Positions 34,741 to 43,990 are shown, numbered from the stretch's first letter. The stretch: DNA of 64,000 nt from Methanoregula sp. (GCF_023227875.1 NZ_JALOCH010000009.1:1-64000), one strand, 5' to 3'. Made by a program: numbers and translations. The notes: generated by a model from the letters alone, not told the origin.

Positions 34741-35014
34741 TCCTTTTATTGTTGCCATGTTTTTTCAACACTTACCCGCACAGGGCATTACTGTCCTGCT
34801 CCAGGAACGGCGTGATCATAGTATAGTCCTGACTCTAATCCCGAGCTGAACAATTTGAATACTTCCCTGAAAACGAGGATAATGCAGGAGATGCCAGACT
34901 TGACGCCTCACTGCCAGCCGATACCGGCCCGGTAAATTCTGCCGTAATCTCCCGTTTCCCATCAATCTCTGGACGGGCATTACACGGAATTATCAGTGCC
35001 AGAAAACAGGAGGG

Positions 35015-36226
35015 TTATGTTCCCTCATCCCCGGGTGCGCCAGCGGTACCATACGTGCACTCTCCTTTGTAGAACCAGTTCCGGTACACGATTGGCGTAA
35101 CGATGGTTGTCAGCAGGCTCATGAGCACGATGGCGACATATGCGCCCTGCCCGATGATACCGGCTTCAAGTCCGATAAGGGCCACGATCATCGCCACCTC
35201 CCCCCGCGGGGCCATGCCGAACCCGACAATGAGCGAGTCTTTCGTGCAGAGGCCCCCCAGCTTTGCCGGGATCCCGCAGCCGACTACCTTGGTGATGATA
35301 GCAATAATGGTCAGGGCGACCAAGAACAATAAGATCTCATACGTGACTTCGTGGAGGTCGGCGATGACCCCCAGCGAAACGAAGAAGATCGAGGCGAAGA
35401 TGATCTGGAGATATTCCGCCCCTTCTTTGAGGCTGTGGCTCTGGTGAAGCTCGACATCCTTGAATGAAACGCCTGCGATGAACGCACCGACAATTGCCGA
35501 GAGTCCCACCATCTCGGCGAGCATCGCATAGAGAAAGGCAAGCATCATGGCAAAGAGGAAGATGAACTCCGGGAATTTCTTCACGAATGCCGTTGAATCA
35601 AGCCTGACGAGGAATTTACTGACCACGAGCAGGCCGAACGCTGCTGCAATGACGATGAAAGCGATTGCCTTGATACTTACCAGCGCAATCCCGAGATACG
35701 AGAACGATCCGCCAACAACATCCGTGCTGATTGCAAGGACGAGCAGGGCGAGAACGTCATCGATGACCGCAGCGCCGATGATCGCTTTGGCGGCGTCTGT
35801 CTGGAGCTTGCCCAGTTCCTTTAAGACATTCGCCGTGATCGCGATGCTCGTTGCCGTACACGCAGTCCCGATAAAGATCGCGCTGGCTGAATCGAACCCG
35901 AACAGGACGGCAAGCCACCATCCGCCGATCCATGGGACGATCACCCCGACGAGAGCTATGGCAAAATTTCTCGGGTGGATGATATCCTTCATGTTGAACT
36001 CGAACCCGATCACGAACAGGAGGATGACTGCGCCGAGATGGGCGAGGCTGCGGACAAAGTCCGTGTAGGTGATCCACCCGAGCACGCTCGGGCCGACAAG
36101 GAGCCCGACAAGGATGAGCCCGATAACGGCGGACTGGTTGATCCTTGACGCAATCAGGTATCCGCCGAGCGCCACGAAGAGGAGCAGGCTCATCTGGAAT
36201 TCCGGCGAAGTGAAGAGGTTATCCAT
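35015..36226 (-). CDS. CPA2-type cation:proton antiporter (NapA/KefB-like)
   Basis: A 403-residue membrane protein of about 12-13 helices. Marks of the family: SRINQSAVIGLILVGLLVGPSVLG near the N-terminus, FNMKDI after the FVIGFE segment, and the ion-binding AAVIDDVLALLVLAIST with the DD pair (about residues 158-160). There is no C-terminal RCK (TrkA-N) domain. It probably exchanges Na+ or K+ for H+. It is divergent from livG over a 200-bp promoter region, and belongs to the ion-homeostasis cluster of this window rather than to the liv genes. Confidence 0.9.
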   Translation of the reverse strand: MDNLFTSPEFQMSLLLFVALGGYLIASRINQSAVIGLILVGLLVGPSVLGWITYTDFVRSLAHLGAVILLFVIGFEFNMKDIIHPRNFAIALVGVIVPWIGGWWLAVLFGFDSASAIFIGTACTATSIAITANVLKELGKLQTDAAKAIIGAAVIDDVLALLVLAISTDVVGGSFSYLGIALVSIKAIAFIVIAAAFGLLVVSKFLVRLDSTAFVKKFPEFIFLFAMMLAFLYAMLAEMVGLSAIVGAFIAGVSFKDVELHQSHSLKEGAEYLQIIFASIFFVSLGVIADLHEVTYEILLFLVALTIIAIITKVVGCGIPAKLGGLCTKDSLIVGFGMAPRGEVAMIVALIGLEAGIIGQGAYVAIVLMSLLTTIVTPIVYRNWFYKGECTYGTAGAPGDEGT

Positions 36227-36374
36227 CGTGATTTACTTGGAAGCGAGAGTAAAAACAGTTTCTGGTTTTTCAAGACAGATTCCAGATTGTTCCGGTGCAA
36301 ACCTTAAAAACGGACAATCCGTGTAAATTGTCGATTGAACCACAAGAGCTCAAAACTGTTGACGTAATACGATC

Positions 36375-36382
36375 TTTAATAT
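36375..36382 (+). promoter_or_regulatory. TATA box for livGF
   Basis: TTTAATAT, with the 17-bp operator beginning 6 bp downstream, so transcription should start inside or at the end of the operator. Confidence 0.5.
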
Positions 36383-36388
36383 CGTACC

Positions 36389-36405
36389 GTGCTAACCTAT
36401 AGCAC
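36389..36405. promoter_or_regulatory. Putative operator RTGCTA-N5-TARCAY before livG
   Basis: GTGCTA-ACCTA-TAGCAC is a perfect 6-bp inverted repeat with 5-bp spacer at the expected transcription start of livGF. Equivalent sites precede livK (41466-41482) and the symporter (23590-23606). Confidence 0.6.
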
Positions 36406-36426
36406 AGAGCATCCCCGCTTCCCGAG

Positions 36427-37164
36427 GTGACTGAAACGCTCGCACTCACCGGAGTAACCAAACAGATAGGCGGCCTCACCGCAGTGAACAATGTCGACAT
36501 GACCATCGGTGACGGCCAGATCGTAGGACTTGTGGGGCCGAACGGCGCCGGCAAGACCACGCTCCTGAATATCATCTCCGGCATGATCTCCCCGACCGCG
36601 GGGAAGGTCTCGTTCCTGGGCGAAGATATCACCGGCATGAAAGCGGACCGTATCTGCCGGAAGGGGATAGCAAAGACATTCCAGATCGCAGAATCCTTCC
36701 CGAACCTGAGCGCAGAGCAGTGCGTCATGATCGGAATACTGTTCGGAAACCACCATGCCCCGGGCATGCGGCAAGCGGAGACAGAGGCTAGGGAGATCCT
36801 TGACGAAGTCAATTTCCCGAGGGAGAAGACCGGAACCCTGACGCGGAACCTCAACGTGGTCGAACTCAAGCGCCTGCAGCTCGCCCGTGCCCTTGCCTGC
36901 CACCCGAAACTCCTCCTCCTTGACGAGATCACTACCGGGCTCAACCCGAGCGAGAGTAACGAAGCGGTCGGGCTCATCCGTAAGATCCGGGACAACGGGA
37001 CATCCATCCTCATCATTGAGCACGTGATGAGCGTTATCATGGGTGTCTCCAGCCGCATTGTCGTGCTCGACCATGGCGAGAAGATCGCTGACGGCCACCC
37101 ACATGATGTCGTGAACAACCAGCGGGTCATCGATACATACCTCGGCGATATCGACGCATTTTAA
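36427..37164 (+). CDS. Branched-chain amino acid-type ABC transporter ATPase (LivG-like)
   Basis: A 245-residue ATPase. Walker A GPNGAGKTTLL (about residues 37-47), Walker B LLLLDEITTGLNPSE, and H-loop EHVMSVIMGV are present. The signature motif is unusual: LTRNLNVVELKRLQLARALA replaces the LSGGQ-type sequence, a known variant of some LivG proteins. It powers uptake of a branched-chain amino acid or related acid together with LivF, LivH, LivM and LivK. Translation begins at a GTG shortly after the promoter, giving a leader of about 25 nt. The operator just upstream suggests repression or activation by a metabolite-sensing regulator. The real substrate is unknown. Confidence 0.88.
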   Translation: MTETLALTGVTKQIGGLTAVNNVDMTIGDGQIVGLVGPNGAGKTTLLNIISGMISPTAGKVSFLGEDITGMKADRICRKGIAKTFQIAESFPNLSAEQCVMIGILFGNHHAPGMRQAETEAREILDEVNFPREKTGTLTRNLNVVELKRLQLARALACHPKLLLLDEITTGLNPSESNEAVGLIRKIRDNGTSILIIEHVMSVIMGVSSRIVVLDHGEKIADGHPHDVVNNQRVIDTYLGDIDAF

Positions 37165-37179
37165 GGAGGTATCGCATCC

Positions 37180-37875
37180 ATGCTGTCAGTCTCCAGTCTC
37201 AATGTCTTCCACGGGAACCTTCAGGTGGTCTGGGACCTCTCGTTCCGGGTCAACAAGGGCGAGCTCGTAACCATGATCGGCCCGAACGGAGCCGGCAAGA
37301 CGACCACGGTCGAGACGATCGTGGGGCTCAACCGGAAGGCAACGGGATCGGTTGTGTTCGATGGCGAGCCGATTCTCGGAAAGCACCCGAATGAACTCTT
37401 CTCAAAAGGACTTGCCCTGGTTCCCGAGAAACGGGAGATATTCCCGTCAATGCCCGTTATCGAGAACCTCCGTCTCGGAGGTATGGGCAACAAGGACCCG
37501 GAAGCGGCCCTCGCCCGCATCTTCCGGCTCTTCCCGGTCCTGCAGGAGCGGGAACGGCAGGAAGCAGGCACATTGAGTGGTGGCGAACAGCAGATGCTTG
37601 CCATTGGCCGGGCACTCATGTCGGAACCCCGCCTCCTCATCCTTGACGAACCATCGACCGGCCTCTCCCCCCTCCTCACCGGCCAGGTCTTCCGGTCGCT
37701 CGAGCAGCTAGGCAGGGAAGGAATGACGATCCTCCTGCTGGAGCAGAACGTGAGAAATGCGCTCGCGATGTGCGACCGGGGATATGTGCTGGAAAACGGC
37801 CGGATCGTGCAGGAAGGCAATTCCAGGGAACTCATGCACGATGCCCGGATACAGAAGGCGTATCTGGGGTTCTGA
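37180..37875 (+). CDS. Branched-chain amino acid-type ABC transporter ATPase (LivF-like)
   Basis: 231 residues with complete motifs: Walker A GPNGAGKTTTVETIVG, Q-loop region, signature LSGGEQQMLAIGRALM, Walker B LLILDEPSTGLSP and H-loop region EQNVRNAL. It is the second ATPase of the heterodimeric engine, 15 nt behind livG with a ribosome binding site (AAGGAGGT) for ATG 37180. A T-run (37876-37882) right after the stop ends the livGF transcript. The other parts of the transporter lie on the opposite strand just downstream. Confidence 0.92.
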   Translation: MLSVSSLNVFHGNLQVVWDLSFRVNKGELVTMIGPNGAGKTTTVETIVGLNRKATGSVVFDGEPILGKHPNELFSKGLALVPEKREIFPSMPVIENLRLGGMGNKDPEAALARIFRLFPVLQERERQEAGTLSGGEQQMLAIGRALMSEPRLLILDEPSTGLSPLLTGQVFRSLEQLGREGMTILLLEQNVRNALAMCDRGYVLENGRIVQEGNSRELMHDARIQKAYLGF

Positions 37876-37882
37876 TTTTTTT
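37876..37882 (+). terminator. Oligo-T terminator after livF
   Basis: Seven T directly follow the livF stop. The rest of the 298-bp convergent gap to livM shows no convincing gene; a 64-codon open frame there has no ribosome binding site. Confidence 0.45.
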
Positions 37883-38173
37883 ACTTTGTGAGTTCTCCCA
37901 TCCCCTTCGGGGGTCGCTCGACCTCCCCGACGGGACCTCGCTGGGATGATTGCCTGGATGTTAATTTTAAGTAATTGCCTCACCGTGCCTCAAAGATCCC
38001 TGATGGGTTCTTTTCGAATTTGTGGTTCGGATGAATCTGATACTTTCATCAGAAAGTCGAGGAGGAGAAGAGTCGTAAGCTCTTCGAACCACTCAATCGT
38101 CGAAGATGGCCTGAGGCGGGGAGCCATCATAATCAAATGAAAAAAATAAAATTAAAATTTTAAAAATGCTAGG

Positions 38174-39166
38174 CTAACCCGCTGCCACCGGTTCTCCCTC
38201 AGGTTCCTTCCTCTTCCTCCTCTTCACCCACTCCTGCACCTGTTCCGGCAGGCTGACAAGCCCCTTGGGAAGGAAGATGATAGTGAGGATGAGGATGACT
38301 CCGATAATCACGTACCTCGCGAAGGTGAGCCCGGTCTCTTTCAAACCCTCCCATATGATGGTGAGGACTACCGTGCCTACAATCGGGCCGGCCAACGTGC
38401 CGAGCCCGCCGAGGATCACATACGTGATCGGCCAGAACGAGTTGTCGACGCCATATAATTCCGGCGTGATATAGCCGATGTGGTGGATCTGGAGCGCCCC
38501 GGCAACTCCTGCGATGAATGCGGAGATCCCAAATGCGAGGAGCCGGTAGCGGACCGGGTCGACACCCGCCGCCCGTGCCTCGGTCTCGTTCTCGCGGATC
38601 GCAAGGAAGGCGAGGCCGACTTTTGATCTCATAATATACCAGATAGCGACGATAGCACCGATGGTGATGATGAGGATTGCGTAATATTCGATCAACTGGT
38701 AGCCCGGGACGGACGGGCTCACGAGCCGGGGCGACGGGATCCCGTCCCATCCCCCGGTCATGGGCGCGAGCACGCTGACGGTCAGGGTCTGGACGATGAT
38801 GGCGAACCCGAAGGTGACCATCGCAAGGAACCATTCCTTGAGCCGGACACAGGTGAGTCCGATGAGAATTCCGATGATAGCCGCGACTGCAGCGCCGATA
38901 AAGATAGTGACGAACGGCGTAATGCCGAACTTCACCGCAATGATTGTCGACGCATATGCGCCGATACCAAAGAACGCGGCATGGCCAAGCGAGCCCTGGC
39001 CGGAATATGCAAGGAGGTTCCAGGCCGACGCAAAGATGATGGAGATCAGCATCAGGACCGCGAGGTTGACGATGAACATATTATCGGTGAGGAACGGAAT
39101 GGCTGCACCAATGAGCAGTGCCGCGATGGTGCCGTACATTGTCACGTTCTCCCGCGTCAGCTGCAT
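38174..39166 (-). CDS. Branched-chain amino acid-type ABC permease (LivM-like)
   Basis: A 330-residue membrane protein with about 9-10 helices, starting MQLTRENVTMYGTIAALL at 39166 behind GGAGGGATGATG; a longer frame upstream overlaps livH and is not used. The BPD_transp_2 hallmarks are GHAAFFGIGAYAS (about residue 65), AIRENETEARAAGVDPVRYRLLAFGISAFIAGVAGAL and LGGLGTLAGPIVGTVVL. It forms the pore with LivH. It is 4 nt behind livH, so they are one operon. The C-terminus is charged (KRRKRKEPEGEP). Confidence 0.92.
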   Translation of the reverse strand: MQLTRENVTMYGTIAALLIGAAIPFLTDNMFIVNLAVLMLISIIFASAWNLLAYSGQGSLGHAAFFGIGAYASTIIAVKFGITPFVTIFIGAAVAAIIGILIGLTCVRLKEWFLAMVTFGFAIIVQTLTVSVLAPMTGGWDGIPSPRLVSPSVPGYQLIEYYAILIITIGAIVAIWYIMRSKVGLAFLAIRENETEARAAGVDPVRYRLLAFGISAFIAGVAGALQIHHIGYITPELYGVDNSFWPITYVILGGLGTLAGPIVGTVVLTIIWEGLKETGLTFARYVIIGVILILTIIFLPKGLVSLPEQVQEWVKRRKRKEPEGEPVAAG

Positions 39167-39170
39167 GGCA

Positions 39171-40049
39171 TCATCCCTCCTTCCCGCCAAAGAGACCGGT
39201 CGGGCGGATGATGAGTACAACGATCAGGATGATGAACGAGACCGCGTCCTTCCAGATGCCGCCCAGGAGGAATGCGGCACCGTTCTCGGCCAGGCCCATC
39301 AGGAGCCCGCCGATGATCGCACCGGGGATGCTGCCCAGGCCGCCGAGGATGATGATAGCGAATGCCTTGACCGCGGGGATCGAACCCATGTACGGGTTGA
39401 AGACCTGCCCGCTCACCACCCAGAGCGTGCCTGCCGCTGCAGCGAGTGCGCACCCGAGGCCGAAACTGATCACATCAATCCGCTCGACATCGATCCCGAC
39501 AAGCATCGCCCCCTTCCGGTTCTGGCTCGTTGCCCGCATCTGCATGCCAATCGTGGTCTTCTTCAGGAAGAGGAACAATCCGCAGAGGATCGCAGCGGTG
39601 ACGACCATGATGATGATGTAGTCGAGGGGGACCGAGAGCGGGCCGATAGGGACCGTCATGCTTTCATATGGGCTCTTGACACTCTGCCATGCGTCCCCCC
39701 AGATCATGGCAGCGCCGTTCTGGAATATGTAGATGAGGCCGATCGAGAGGAAGATCTCGTTGAGTTTGCCGGTGCCGAGAATGGGGCGGAAACAGAGCCG
39801 CTCGACGACCGCGCCGATGCCCACAAGAACGACCATTGACAAAAGGAGGATGACGAAGGGGTTGAAGCCCGTGAGGAAAAATACCGTGGCCGTGATGTAG
39901 GCACCGATCATGAGGAACTCGCCGTGTGCGAAATTGACAACCTTCATCACGCCGAAGATCAGGTTCAGCCCGGTGGCAAGCAGGATGTAGATACAGCCGG
40001 CATAGAGTCCCCAGAAGATGATCTGGAGAAAGATCGAGAACTCGTCCAT
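39171..40049 (-). CDS. Branched-chain amino acid-type ABC permease (LivH-like)
   Basis: 292 residues, about 8 helices. Motifs of the family: FGVMKVVNFAHGEFLMIGAY, MRATSQNRKGAMLVGIDVERIDVISFGLGCALAAAAGTLWV and ILGGLGSIPGAIIGGLLMG. The start at ATG 40049 (MDEFSIFLQIIFWGLYAG) fits the first helix; GTG 40064 is the longer alternative. The gene lies 72 nt behind livK and 4 nt before livM, giving the order livK-livH-livM on the minus strand. Confidence 0.92.
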   Translation of the reverse strand: MDEFSIFLQIIFWGLYAGCIYILLATGLNLIFGVMKVVNFAHGEFLMIGAYITATVFFLTGFNPFVILLLSMVVLVGIGAVVERLCFRPILGTGKLNEIFLSIGLIYIFQNGAAMIWGDAWQSVKSPYESMTVPIGPLSVPLDYIIIMVVTAAILCGLFLFLKKTTIGMQMRATSQNRKGAMLVGIDVERIDVISFGLGCALAAAAGTLWVVSGQVFNPYMGSIPAVKAFAIIILGGLGSIPGAIIGGLLMGLAENGAAFLLGGIWKDAVSFIILIVVLIIRPTGLFGGKEG

Positions 40050-40121
40050 GGCCTGAATCAGCACCTGCCCGGGTATATGCAGTATATCGTTATGCCCATT
40101 ATAAAAAGGGAATATGATGGC

Positions 40122-41453
40122 CTACGAGCTGCTGCCTGCCACGTACCATGACGGCAGGACAAACCCGGTTGTCTTCAGGTTGTCGGGCCAGACAATTGCA
40201 GGCCGGGTCTCACCGGACTGTGCATCGGGCGAGAGCTGCTCCATCCAGAGGTCGAAACCCGATTCGCGGTAATCGGATGAGAACGAGATGGTGCCATCCT
40301 TCATCGCCTCGATAACCTGCGGCATCTTCAGGTCCACGAGGGCCTGTCGCACCGCGGCCTTGTCCGTTGTCCCTGCGTTCCCGATCGCCTTTACTGCGAT
40401 AAAGACACCGTCATAGGTCGATGCCCCCATCATGTCCGGGTACGTCCCGAACCTGGCAAAATATGCCTGCTTAAATACATCCTGGTCGGCTGCAACAGCG
40501 CCTGCCGGGGCAGTGTAGGGCGAGAACCGGCTCTCGATGATCGCTCCTTCGCCGTACTGGCCAACGTCCTTGTAGAACTGGGCATTGTCATTGTTCTCGG
40601 CCGAGAGGAAGATCGTGTTCAGGCCGATGTCCCTGCGTGCCTGCGTTATTGCAGGAGCCCCCTCGTTCGGGAATGCACCGAGGTACAAGGCATCGGGCTT
40701 TTCCGCCTTGATCGCGGTCAGCTGCGTCCGGAAGTCGCTCTCCCCCATCCTGAAGCTCTGCTGGGAGACGAGGACGATATTGAGCTTGTTCTTCGTGATC
40801 GTATCGTTCACCGCGGTCTGTATCCCCTTGCCGAATGCCGTGTCCTGGTAGAGGAGGGCGAGACGGAACGGCCGGTCGGAGGACGCGCCCGCTTTCTGGT
40901 TAACAGCAGGACGGACAACCTGGTCGATGAACTGCGTGGTATACTGGCCGTACGTGTCCGTGGTCGGGCAGTGGTGGAAGATATAACTCGTATCGATGTC
41001 GGTCCGGTGGGTGATGATCGGGCTCGATGCGCCGGTCACGATGTACGGGACCTTGTACTCGGCGATGGTCTGCTCGTACGCCGAGGTGACAGCGCTCGAG
41101 TACCCGCCGACAAGGATGTCGACCTTGTCATCGGTGATCAATTTGGTCGCGGCCTTCTGGCCGCCAGCCTGTGTGGACTCGTCGTCCCCGACAATCAGCG
41201 TGATCTGGGCCTTTTTCCCATCCTGTAAGGTCACGCCACCCTCGGCATTGATCTTCTCGGCCGCCACCTGGGCAGACTGCCACATGTTCGTACCGACATT
41301 GCTTGCAGGGCCGGTCAGGGACGCAATGACGCCGACCCTGACGACGTCCTGCGATGCAGCAGGGGTCTGCTGCGTTGAAGCTGGTTGTGAGCAGCCAGCG
41401 ATGAATGCGGCCGCGATGAGCAGGACCACAATTACGAGAACAGAATACTTCAT
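40122..41453 (-). CDS. ABC transporter substrate-binding lipoprotein, branched-chain amino acid type (LivK-like)
   Basis: A 443-residue secreted receptor. The lipoprotein signal MKYSVLVIVVLLIAAAFIAGC ends in a lipobox with C21, followed by a Gln/Thr-rich tether. The periplasmic-binding type 6 fold begins with VVRVGVIASLTGPASNVGTNMWQSAQVAAEKIN. Middle motifs are IVGDDESTQAGGQKAATKLI, FHHCPTTDTYGQYTTQF and LVSQQSFRMGESDFRTQLTAIKAEKPDALYLG. Ligands of such proteins are amino acids, amides or short organic acids; the exact one cannot be read. The ATG has GAGGAAG just upstream and a 17-bp operator before it. Confidence 0.92.
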   Translation of the reverse strand: MKYSVLVIVVLLIAAAFIAGCSQPASTQQTPAASQDVVRVGVIASLTGPASNVGTNMWQSAQVAAEKINAEGGVTLQDGKKAQITLIVGDDESTQAGGQKAATKLITDDKVDILVGGYSSAVTSAYEQTIAEYKVPYIVTGASSPIITHRTDIDTSYIFHHCPTTDTYGQYTTQFIDQVVRPAVNQKAGASSDRPFRLALLYQDTAFGKGIQTAVNDTITKNKLNIVLVSQQSFRMGESDFRTQLTAIKAEKPDALYLGAFPNEGAPAITQARRDIGLNTIFLSAENNDNAQFYKDVGQYGEGAIIESRFSPYTAPAGAVAADQDVFKQAYFARFGTYPDMMGASTYDGVFIAVKAIGNAGTTDKAAVRQALVDLKMPQVIEAMKDGTISFSSDYRESGFDLWMEQLSPDAQSGETRPAIVWPDNLKTTGFVLPSWYVAGSSS

Positions 41454-41465
41454 GGAACTTCCTCT

Positions 41466-41482
41466 ATGCTATGATATAGCAT
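41466..41482. promoter_or_regulatory. Putative operator RTGCTA-N5-TARCAY before livK
   Basis: ATGCTA-TGATA-TAGCAT is a perfect 6-bp inverted repeat with a 5-bp spacer, 12 bp before the livK start codon and between a likely TATA region (about 41510-41520) and the ribosome binding site. Confidence 0.6.
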
Positions 41483-41663
41483 GGCATAGGATTGATGGGG
41501 AGCCGGCGTAATAATAGTATCGGTTTATCTCCGGCGTGGTGCACCTGGCATGAAGCCCATTCCCATATGCCCCGTTTGATCTTGCCTGCCAATGAAAGAA
41601 TAAACCGATATGGTTTTGCTGGATCCTGACGGATAGATCTGTTCACACCCGGATGGTTTTCAC

Positions 41664-43232
41664 GTGGATCTCGCGCCCCAGTTCTTCCTTGCAGTCCTCC
41701 CGATCATCCTGATCTTTGCCGGTCTCATCTTCCTGAAGCTGTCACGGACCACGATGGGCATTCTCGGCTGGCTCCTCACGGTCATCATCGCCGTGTATTT
41801 CTTCCAGACCTCGCTTTCGGTCGCGCTCGCCGCCTCATGGGCCGGCGTCCTATCCTCGTTTGGGATCTCTCTGATGGTCCTCTTCACCATCCTGCAGGTG
41901 ACAATGATGGATGTGACCGGCGCAATCGGTCGTATCACCGCGTACATCAAATCGATTGCGGCTGAGCGCTACGAGCAGATCATGATCCTGAACGTGGGCT
42001 TCGGGTCGTTCCTGGTCTCGATCGGGGCAACCCCGGTCACGATGCTCCCGCCTATCATGATGGCGCTCGGGTTCTCGCCCATCGCGGCCGTTGCCCTTCC
42101 CTGTCTTGGCTACGACCCGCTCACATCCTTCTCGCTCCTTGCCGTCCCCATCACGATCCCGGCCGCAGCTTTCGGCTTCGATGCCAAGGCGCTCGGGTGC
42201 CAGGTCGCGCTCTTCCTGCCGGTCATCTCGACAGGTATTGCACTCGGCATGCTCTGGATCGCGGATGGATTTGAGGGGGTGCGGAAGGGCCTGTTTACAG
42301 CGGTCGTTGCCGGCCTGACGCTCGGGTTCTCCGCCATTCTCTTCGTGAACATCCTGCCGGCCTCCGCCATCGGCCTGGTCGGGGTCTTCTCGGGCCTGGT
42401 CACCATCGCGGTCCTCTTCCTCCTCCGTGCCCTCAGGGGGAGGCCTGCGCATGTTGACGCAGAGCCTGCAACGGTACCCACAGGGGGCATGCCCCTCTGG
42501 AAAGCGGCCTTCCCGTGGATCCTGCTCGTCTCGTTTGCGGTCATCATCAGCATCCCGGTCATCCAGGCCGGGCTCTATAGCATCTTGGGCCCGGCGCAGA
42601 AGATCACGGTCGTTGCCGACAAAGTGATAGACTTAAAACTCCTCAACCAGGCCTACTTCTGGGTGGTGGTCAGCACCGTTATCTCAGCCCCGCTCCTTGT
42701 CCGGAGCCGGGCCGAGGCGACATCCATCCTCTCGCTCTGGGCAAAAAGGGCATGGAGCCCCACGCTTGCCGCCATGGTCTTCTTTGCCATCGCGTACGTG
42801 ATGGACTGGTCCGGCAAGTCGGTCATTGGCGGGACGCTGGCATTTTTGCCCGGCGCCGATGCGTTCAACATGAACGCGGTCATCGGGCTCACCCTCGCGC
42901 TCACCTTCGGCATCGGCTTCCCGCTCGCGAGCCCGCTCCTCGGCCTCTTCGGGTCGTTCATATCCGGCAGCGAGGCGTCGTCCAATGTCATGTTCTACGG
43001 GATCCTGGACAAGTCAACGGACGTCCTCTCGCTGGACTTCCTGCCGGTGTACGCGGCCCATGCCACTGCCGGCGGGGTTGCCTCAGGTGTAGCAGTTGCA
43101 AAGATCGTGAACGCGGCAGCAGTGATCGATAAGCTTGGCATCGAAGGCGAGGTCATCCGTAAGGTTGCGCCGGTTGCAATTGTACTCACGGTCCTGATTG
43201 GTGTGATGCTCTGCGTGATGCTGGCACTCTGA
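41664..43232 (+). CDS. L-lactate permease family transporter (LctP/LldP-like)
   Basis: A 522-residue membrane protein with about 13 helices. It fits the lactate permease family: ILGWLLTVIIAVYFF and WAGVLSSFGISLMVLFTILQV near the N-terminus, VGFGSFLVSIGATPVTMLPPIM, and the later LGLFGSFISGSEASSNVMFYGI, a hallmark for this family. LctP proteins take up lactate, glycolate or D-lactate with protons. A methanogen of this type is not known to grow on lactate, so it may serve anabolic carbon uptake. The start is GTG 41664, without an obvious ribosome binding site; divergent livK lies 210 bp upstream. Confidence 0.88.
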   Translation: MDLAPQFFLAVLPIILIFAGLIFLKLSRTTMGILGWLLTVIIAVYFFQTSLSVALAASWAGVLSSFGISLMVLFTILQVTMMDVTGAIGRITAYIKSIAAERYEQIMILNVGFGSFLVSIGATPVTMLPPIMMALGFSPIAAVALPCLGYDPLTSFSLLAVPITIPAAAFGFDAKALGCQVALFLPVISTGIALGMLWIADGFEGVRKGLFTAVVAGLTLGFSAILFVNILPASAIGLVGVFSGLVTIAVLFLLRALRGRPAHVDAEPATVPTGGMPLWKAAFPWILLVSFAVIISIPVIQAGLYSILGPAQKITVVADKVIDLKLLNQAYFWVVVSTVISAPLLVRSRAEATSILSLWAKRAWSPTLAAMVFFAIAYVMDWSGKSVIGGTLAFLPGADAFNMNAVIGLTLALTFGIGFPLASPLLGLFGSFISGSEASSNVMFYGILDKSTDVLSLDFLPVYAAHATAGGVASGVAVAKIVNAAAVIDKLGIEGEVIRKVAPVAIVLTVLIGVMLCVMLAL

Positions 43233-43290
43233 TCCTTTTTATGGTACAATCTACCGGGAAATTAGCGGGAGAGCGGATGGGCCTTGACAC

Positions 43291-43989
43291 TCATCGGGAT
43301 TGTTTCCCCTCCCGTTCCATCCGCTCCGTATCCAGCAGCCCGTCACGGATGAAAATGATCCGATCGAAGTACTCCATGTGCCACGGTTCATGCGAGACCA
43401 TGACCACGGTCTGGCCGAGATCCCGGTTCACGGCCCGGAAGAGTTCCAGCACCGTCCGCGAGTTCTCGGTATCGAGGTTAGCGCACGGCTCGTCTGCAAA
43501 GACGATGGCAGGCCGGTTCACGAGCGCCCGTGCGATACTGACCCGCTGCTGCTCGCCACCCGAAAGTTCGTACACGAGATGATCGAGCCGCTTCAAAAGG
43601 CTGACCTTCTCCAGCACCGCGGTGGCTGCCATGTAACACTCATCGAGCGGCCGGCCCTGCATGATCGCCGGGATCGCCACGTTCTCCTTCACCGTCAGCT
43701 CGGAGACCAGCGCATAATCCTGGAATACGTAGCCAAGGTGCAGGAGCCGGAACCGGGTCCGGGCCTCGTCATCGAGCCGGGAGACATCCGTGCCACTGAT
43801 CAGGATTTTGCCGGATGATGGTGTGTCGAGGAGCCCGAGCTGGTGGAGGAGCGTGGACTTCCCGCTCCCGGAAGGGCCCATGATCCCGACAAATTCGCCT
43901 TTATGAATGGAAAGCGAAACGCCCCGTAGGGCCGCCACTTCGACTTCACCCAGCAGATAAATCTTTTTTAGATCGGTAACTTCGATCAT
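43291..43989 (-). CDS. ABC transporter ATPase, MacB/LolD type
   Basis: 232 residues: Walker A GPSGSGKSTLLHQLGLLD, signature LSGGEQQRVSIARALV, Walker B IVFADEPCANLD and H-loop SHEPWHM. It belongs to the LolD/MacB class that drives mechanotransmission through FtsX-like permeases rather than substrate passage across a pore. It is the last gene of a three-gene operon (COG1361-like protein, permease, ATPase), and its start is 1 nt from the permease stop. With the divergent TetR regulator this looks like an export or envelope-maintenance system. Confidence 0.92.
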   Translation of the reverse strand: MIEVTDLKKIYLLGEVEVAALRGVSLSIHKGEFVGIMGPSGSGKSTLLHQLGLLDTPSSGKILISGTDVSRLDDEARTRFRLLHLGYVFQDYALVSELTVKENVAIPAIMQGRPLDECYMAATAVLEKVSLLKRLDHLVYELSGGEQQRVSIARALVNRPAIVFADEPCANLDTENSRTVLELFRAVNRDLGQTVVMVSHEPWHMEYFDRIIFIRDGLLDTERMEREGKQSR

Positions 43990-43990
43990 C

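Noticed and set aside
37946..38140. 64-codon frame in the livF-livM gap
   Set aside because: It lacks a ribosome binding site and family features; Arg/Ser-rich composition suggests noise.
37876..38173. tRNA gene
   Set aside because: A TTCGAA-like piece is present, but no cloverleaf can be formed.
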